From an uncultured bacterium (GTDB lineage Bacteria > Spirochaetota > Spirochaetia > Sphaerochaetales > Sphaerochaetaceae): a stretch of 9,295 nt of DNA. A program made the position numbers and the translations under genes. Of the stretch, positions 6,426 to 9,295 are shown piece after piece. Numbering within the stretch: the stretch's first letter is position 1; each line of letters begins with the position of its first letter. The notes under the pieces were generated by a model. It made no database searches, was not told where the DNA came from, and saw nothing but the letters and a program-made list of their open reading frames with translations. The stretch lies in the NCBI GenBank assembly GCA_905215015.1, contig CAJMOS010000114.1:1-9295 (forward strand), read 5' to 3'.

Positions 6426-7612
6426 ACGTGATTTTTATCTCTCCCCATTTTCCCCACACGTACTGGCAGTTCTGCCAACGGCTCCGCCAGAACGGCGTTA
6501 CCGTCCTTGGCATCGGAGACTGTCCTCAGGGTTCGCTTCCTGGAGAAGTCCGCTCCTCGCTGAACGACTACTACTATGTGCCCAACATGCAGAACTATCC
6601 TGACATGTACAAGGCGGTAGCCTTCTTCGCCTGGAAGTACGGGAAGATCGACTGGATCGAGAGCAACAACGAGTTCTGGCTGGAAACCGATGCCAGGCTC
6701 CGCACCGACTTCCACGTGACTACCGGCATCGGCGCCGAGGAGATCGGCGACTACAAGCAGAAGAGCGCCATGAAGCGTTTCTACAGGCTGGCCGGGGTGC
6801 CTACCGCCCGCCAGAGCATGGTGACCGACATCGAGTCGGCCAGGCGCTTCATCGACAGGGTCGCATATCCCGTCATCGTCAAGCCGGACGTCGGGGTCGG
6901 GGCAAACCATACCTACAAGCTGTCCAATGACGGCGAGCTGGTCCAGTTCTTCAAGGACAAGGATGGACAGGACTACGTCATGGAGGAGTTTGTCAGCGGC
7001 TCGATCTATTCCTACGACGCGATCGTCAACAGCAAGGGAGAGGTTCTTTTCGAGTCCTCGTCGGTCTTCCCGCCTTCGATGATGGAGATCGTCCACGGGC
7101 AGCTTGAGCTCTCCTACTGCGTGCTGAAGAGCGTACCCGCCCAGCTACGACAGCGCGGCAGGGCCACGCTGAAGGCCTTCGGAGTCAAGAGCCGATTCAT
7201 CCACTTCGAGTTCTTCTGTCTGGATGCCGACAAGAAAGGACTTGGCAAAAAGGGGGATTTCATCGGGCTCGAGGTCAACATGCGCCCTGCCGGTGGATAT
7301 ACGCCCGACATGATGGACTGGGCCCACTCGACCGACGTCTACGAGATATGGGCCGACATGGTCTGCTTCGACGAGAACCGGAAGAAGCCTGGCGGAGACG
7401 ACCATTTCTGCCTGTACCTGAGCAGGCGTGACCGTTTCCACTACCGCTACAGCTCGGACGAGGTGCTTGCCGCCTGCCAGGGCCATGTTGCGATGCACGA
7501 GCGGATGCCCGAGGCGATAGCCGACGACCTGGGCAACGAGTTCTTCATCCTTCATGCCCAGACCAAGGGGGAAATCGAACGCTTCACCAGGCTGGTCTGG
7601 GAAAAAGCGTAA
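6422..7612 (+). CDS. ATP-grasp domain protein, ligase of unknown substrate
   Basis: A 396-residue protein of the ATP-grasp superfamily (carbamoyl-phosphate synthase / biotin carboxylase-like), whose members join a carboxylate to an amine or other nucleophile through an acyl-phosphate. The N-terminal 100 residues form a pre-ATP-grasp fold (MNVIFISPHFPHTYWQFC). Then come the small lid domain with KQKSAMKRFYRLAGVPTA (112-129), YPVIVKPDVGVGA (149-161, ATP-binding Lys154), MEEFVSG (187-193, adenine-contacting region), HFEFF (261-265) and GLEVNMRPAGG (282-292), where E263, E284 and N286 would bind Mg2+. Key residues are present. The tail after about 310 has no family I recognise. ATG 6422 is set by GGAGG (6410-6414) and by the ATGA overlap with the hydrolase stop; the frame is open further upstream, but only inside the hydrolase gene. 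It is the last gene of the hydF operon, followed by a hairpin. Confidence 0.9.
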   Translation: MNVIFISPHFPHTYWQFCQRLRQNGVTVLGIGDCPQGSLPGEVRSSLNDYYYVPNMQNYPDMYKAVAFFAWKYGKIDWIESNNEFWLETDARLRTDFHVTTGIGAEEIGDYKQKSAMKRFYRLAGVPTARQSMVTDIESARRFIDRVAYPVIVKPDVGVGANHTYKLSNDGELVQFFKDKDGQDYVMEEFVSGSIYSYDAIVNSKGEVLFESSSVFPPSMMEIVHGQLELSYCVLKSVPAQLRQRGRATLKAFGVKSRFIHFEFFCLDADKKGLGKKGDFIGLEVNMRPAGGYTPDMMDWAHSTDVYEIWADMVCFDENRKKPGGDDHFCLYLSRRDRFHYRYSSDEVLAACQGHVAMHERMPEAIADDLGNEFFILHAQTKGEIERFTRLVWEKA

Positions 7613-7639
7613 AAGAAGGTCGCATATATACGACACAAC

Positions 7640-7668
7640 GAGGCCGGCACCGACATGGTACCGGCCTC
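7640..7668. terminator. Hairpin terminator between convergent operons
   Basis: GAGGCCGG (7640-7647) pairs with CCGGCCTC (7661-7668); past one C/A mismatch, ACC (7649-7651) pairs with GGT (7657-7659), with loop GACAT. On the plus strand it is followed by TTGCTTTG, a moderate T-rich run. It lies 27 bp after the ATP-grasp stop and 23 bp beyond the trpB2 stop. It most likely ends the hydF operon and may also serve trpB2; the minus-strand side lacks a clear T run. Confidence 0.75.
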
Positions 7669-7691
7669 TTGCTTTGCCTCCTGGCCCACTC

Positions 7692-9077
7692 TCAGGCAAG
7701 ATTGCCGGGGAAATGGGGGATCTGGCTGATCGACTTCTCCAAATCGGCGTCGGTCGGGATGAAGTCGTTCATGGTGCCGTCGTTGAACTGCTGGTAGGCG
7801 ACCATGTCGAAGTATCCTGTACCGGTCAGACCGAAGACGATGTTCTTCGCCTCGCCGGTCTCCTTGCACTTCAGGGCCTCGTCGATCGCGACCCGGATGG
7901 CGTGGCTGGACTCCGGAGCAGGAAGGATTCCCTCCACTCTCGCGAAGTATTCGGCAGCCTTGAAGACAGCGGTCTGCTCGACCGACCGGGCCTCGATGAG
8001 GCCGTCATGATAGAGCTGGCTGACGATGGAAGCCATGCCATGGTAGCGGAGACCTCCTGCATGGTTTGGCGAGGGGATGAACTCGCTGCCAAGGGTGTAC
8101 ATCTTCGCCAGCGGGCAGACATGCCCGGTATCACAGAAGTCGTAGGCATAGACTCCCCGTGTCATCGACGGGCAGGATGCCGGCTCGACGGCGATGATCT
8201 GGTATTTCGGACCGCCCTTCAGCTCTCTTCCGACGAACGGGGCAATCAGACCGCCGAGGTTGGAACCGCCACCGGCGCAACCGATGATGATGTCGGGAGT
8301 GACGCCATACTTGTCCAATGCCGTCATGGTCTCCTGGCCGATGACCGACTGGTGGAGCAGCACCTGGCTCAGCACACTTCCGAGCACGTAACGGTATCCT
8401 TCATGGGAGACCGCTTCCTCCACCGCCTCGCTGATCGCGCAACCAAGGCTGCCGTTGGTCCCGGGGAACTCCTCGTTGATCTTCTTTCCGATGTTGGTCG
8501 TCATCGAAGGCGACGGGGTGACTCTGGCACCATAGGTCCGCATCACCTCGCGGCGGAAGGGTTTCTGCTCATAGGAGCACTTGACCATGAAGACATGGCA
8601 GTCAAGACCGAAGTAGGCGCATGCCATCGAGAGGGCTGTCCCCCACTGTCCGGCGCCGGTCTCGGTCGTCACCCCTTTCAGCCCCTGTTTCTTCGCGTAA
8701 TACGCCTGGGCGATGGCGCTGTTCAGCTTGTGGCTGCCACTGGTGTTATTGCCCTCGAACTTGTAGTAGATGTGGGCCGGGGTGCCAAGCTTCTTCTCCA
8801 GGCAGTAGGCGCGTACCAGTGGAGAAGGACGGTACATCTTGTAAAAATCACGAATTTCCTGGGGAATGGGGATCAGCTCGTCCGTCTCGTCAAGCTCCTG
8901 CTTTACAAGCTCGTCGCAGAAGACATGGCGAAGCTCATCGAATGTCATCGGCTGATGGGTGCCGGGGTTGAGCAGCGGTGCCGGTTTGTTCTTCATCACC
9001 GCGCGGACGTTGTACCAATATTTCGGAATCTCGTTCTCACTCAGATAGATCTTGTAGGGAATCTCTTGTTCTTTCAT
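7692..9077 (-). CDS. trpB: TrpB2-type tryptophan synthase beta chain (TrpB-like PLP enzyme)
   Basis: A pyridoxal-phosphate enzyme condensing indole with serine (or O-phosphoserine in some TrpB2 enzymes) to make tryptophan. At 461 residues it is longer than classical TrpB (about 400), with the extended N-terminus typical of TrpB2. The PLP lysine is Lys117 in NTSGSHKLNSA (111-121). ETGAGQWG (139-146) carries the Trp where classical TrpB has His, a TrpB2 marker. The phosphate-binding loop is CAGGGSN (267-273), and the C-terminal GLTGTGYFD block is present. ATG 9077 has TAAGGAG nine bases upstream (plus-strand 9087-9093). It stands alone: no trpA, trpC or trpF is adjacent. TrpB2 is generally thought to work without tight coupling to TrpA, often salvaging free indole. 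The family is certain; its cellular role here is inferred. Confidence 0.95.
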   Translation of the reverse strand: MKEQEIPYKIYLSENEIPKYWYNVRAVMKNKPAPLLNPGTHQPMTFDELRHVFCDELVKQELDETDELIPIPQEIRDFYKMYRPSPLVRAYCLEKKLGTPAHIYYKFEGNNTSGSHKLNSAIAQAYYAKKQGLKGVTTETGAGQWGTALSMACAYFGLDCHVFMVKCSYEQKPFRREVMRTYGARVTPSPSMTTNIGKKINEEFPGTNGSLGCAISEAVEEAVSHEGYRYVLGSVLSQVLLHQSVIGQETMTALDKYGVTPDIIIGCAGGGSNLGGLIAPFVGRELKGGPKYQIIAVEPASCPSMTRGVYAYDFCDTGHVCPLAKMYTLGSEFIPSPNHAGGLRYHGMASIVSQLYHDGLIEARSVEQTAVFKAAEYFARVEGILPAPESSHAIRVAIDEALKCKETGEAKNIVFGLTGTGYFDMVAYQQFNDGTMNDFIPTDADLEKSISQIPHFPGNLA

Positions 9078-9099
9078 ATAGAAACACTCCTTACGCTCA

Positions 9100-9128
9100 A
9101 TACTTCACCGTAATCCGATTTATGTCAA
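9100..9128 (-). promoter_or_regulatory. Candidate promoter of trpB2
   Basis: On the minus strand a perfect TTGACA (plus-strand 9123-9128) is followed after 17 bp by AAGTAT (9100-9105), a weak -10 (three of six). The start would fall just upstream of the AAGGAG ribosome-binding site. The preceding gene is cut off by a terminator hairpin, so trpB2 needs its own promoter. I see no Trp-rich leader peptide or attenuator in the 84 bases between the hairpin and the start codon. Confidence 0.4.
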
Positions 9129-9161
9129 TGGGTTTTCATAAAAAAATTCTATAAACAGAAA

Positions 9162-9185
9162 CAGGCTCCCCTTTCGAGGAGCCTG
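9162..9185 (-). terminator. Terminator of the gene entering from the right edge
   Basis: CAGGCTCC (9162-9169) pairs perfectly with GGAGCCTG (9178-9185) around an eight-base loop. Read on the minus strand the stem is followed by a T-rich stretch (TTTCTGTTTATAG and then seven T), as expected for intrinsic termination. It lies 21 bp after the stop codon of the right-edge gene and separates that gene from trpB2. Confidence 0.7.
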
Positions 9186-9206
9186 CTTTCCACATGCCAA
9201 CGGCCG

Positions 9207-9295
9207 TCAGTTTTCCACTTTGATTTCGTGGATCCAGCCCTCCGGCGCCTGGATGCGGCCCATCTGGATGCCGGTCAGGGTGTCGTAGAGCCTGG
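9207..9295 (-). CDS. 3' end of an unidentified gene (partial)
   Basis: The last 29 codons of a minus-strand gene that enters from beyond the window. The visible residues end in PEGWIHEIKVEN and are preceded by RLYDTLTGIQMGRIQA, then a TGA stop (9207-9209). The reading is supported by mostly G/C-ending codons like those of the neighbours, a soluble-protein composition and the well-placed terminator just downstream. I do not recognise the family from this short tail. Confidence 0.55.
   Translation of the reverse strand, partial: RLYDTLTGIQMGRIQAPEGWIHEIKVEN

Noticed and set aside
7554..9113. 519-codon open frame antisense to trpB2
   Set aside because: No protein motif and full overlap with a certain gene; it is a shadow of trpB2 codon use.
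1..9295. CRISPR arrays, tRNA or rRNA genes, insertion sequences, attachment sites
   Set aside because: I saw no regularly spaced repeats, cloverleaf-like segments, transposase motifs or paired terminal repeats on either strand; intergenic space is small and mostly accounted for.

Overview
The window carries nine protein-coding genes, two cut by the window ends, on a GC-rich chromosome whose codons mostly end in G or C. Nothing in it looks mobile: I see no transposase, integrase, phage gene, CRISPR array, rRNA or tRNA. HydF, the maturation GTPase of [FeFe]-hydrogenase, points to an anaerobic, hydrogen-producing fermentative bacterium. The mix of genes (TrpB2-type tryptophan synthase, Uup-type ABC-F ATPase, MATE pump) would suit a free-living spirochaete of the Sphaerochaeta kind or a clostridial anaerobe. 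The taxon is a guess from gene content only.

Layout. (1) 1-2619, plus strand: the second half of an ABC-F ATPase, then a MATE-family multidrug exporter 61 bp downstream. (2) 2604-4387, minus strand: a six-helix membrane protein with a degenerate GGDEF-like domain, followed by trmO, which methylates t6A37 in tRNA. trmO runs tail to tail into the MATE gene with a 16-bp overlap. (3) 4388-4472: an 85-bp divergent intergenic region with two promoter-like elements whose -35 boxes lie almost back to back. (4) 4473-7612, plus strand: a tight three-gene operon of hydF, an esterase-like alpha/beta hydrolase and an ATP-grasp ligase. The gaps are 12 bp and then a 4-bp ATGA overlap. (5) 7640-7668: a strong hairpin between convergent genes. 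(6) 7692-9077, minus strand: a stand-alone trpB2 with its own promoter-like element. (7) 9162-9295, minus strand: a terminator and the last 29 codons of an unidentified gene.

The most interesting unit is the hydF operon. HydF is well understood. The two genes behind it form a translationally coupled hydrolase and ATP-dependent ligase pair whose substrates I cannot name. Other points of note are an apparent one-base frameshift in the ABC-F gene at the left edge, and a membrane GGDEF-like protein that has lost its signature residues and may be translated from a leaderless transcript. Most long antisense open frames here are by-products of the GC-rich codon use and were left out.
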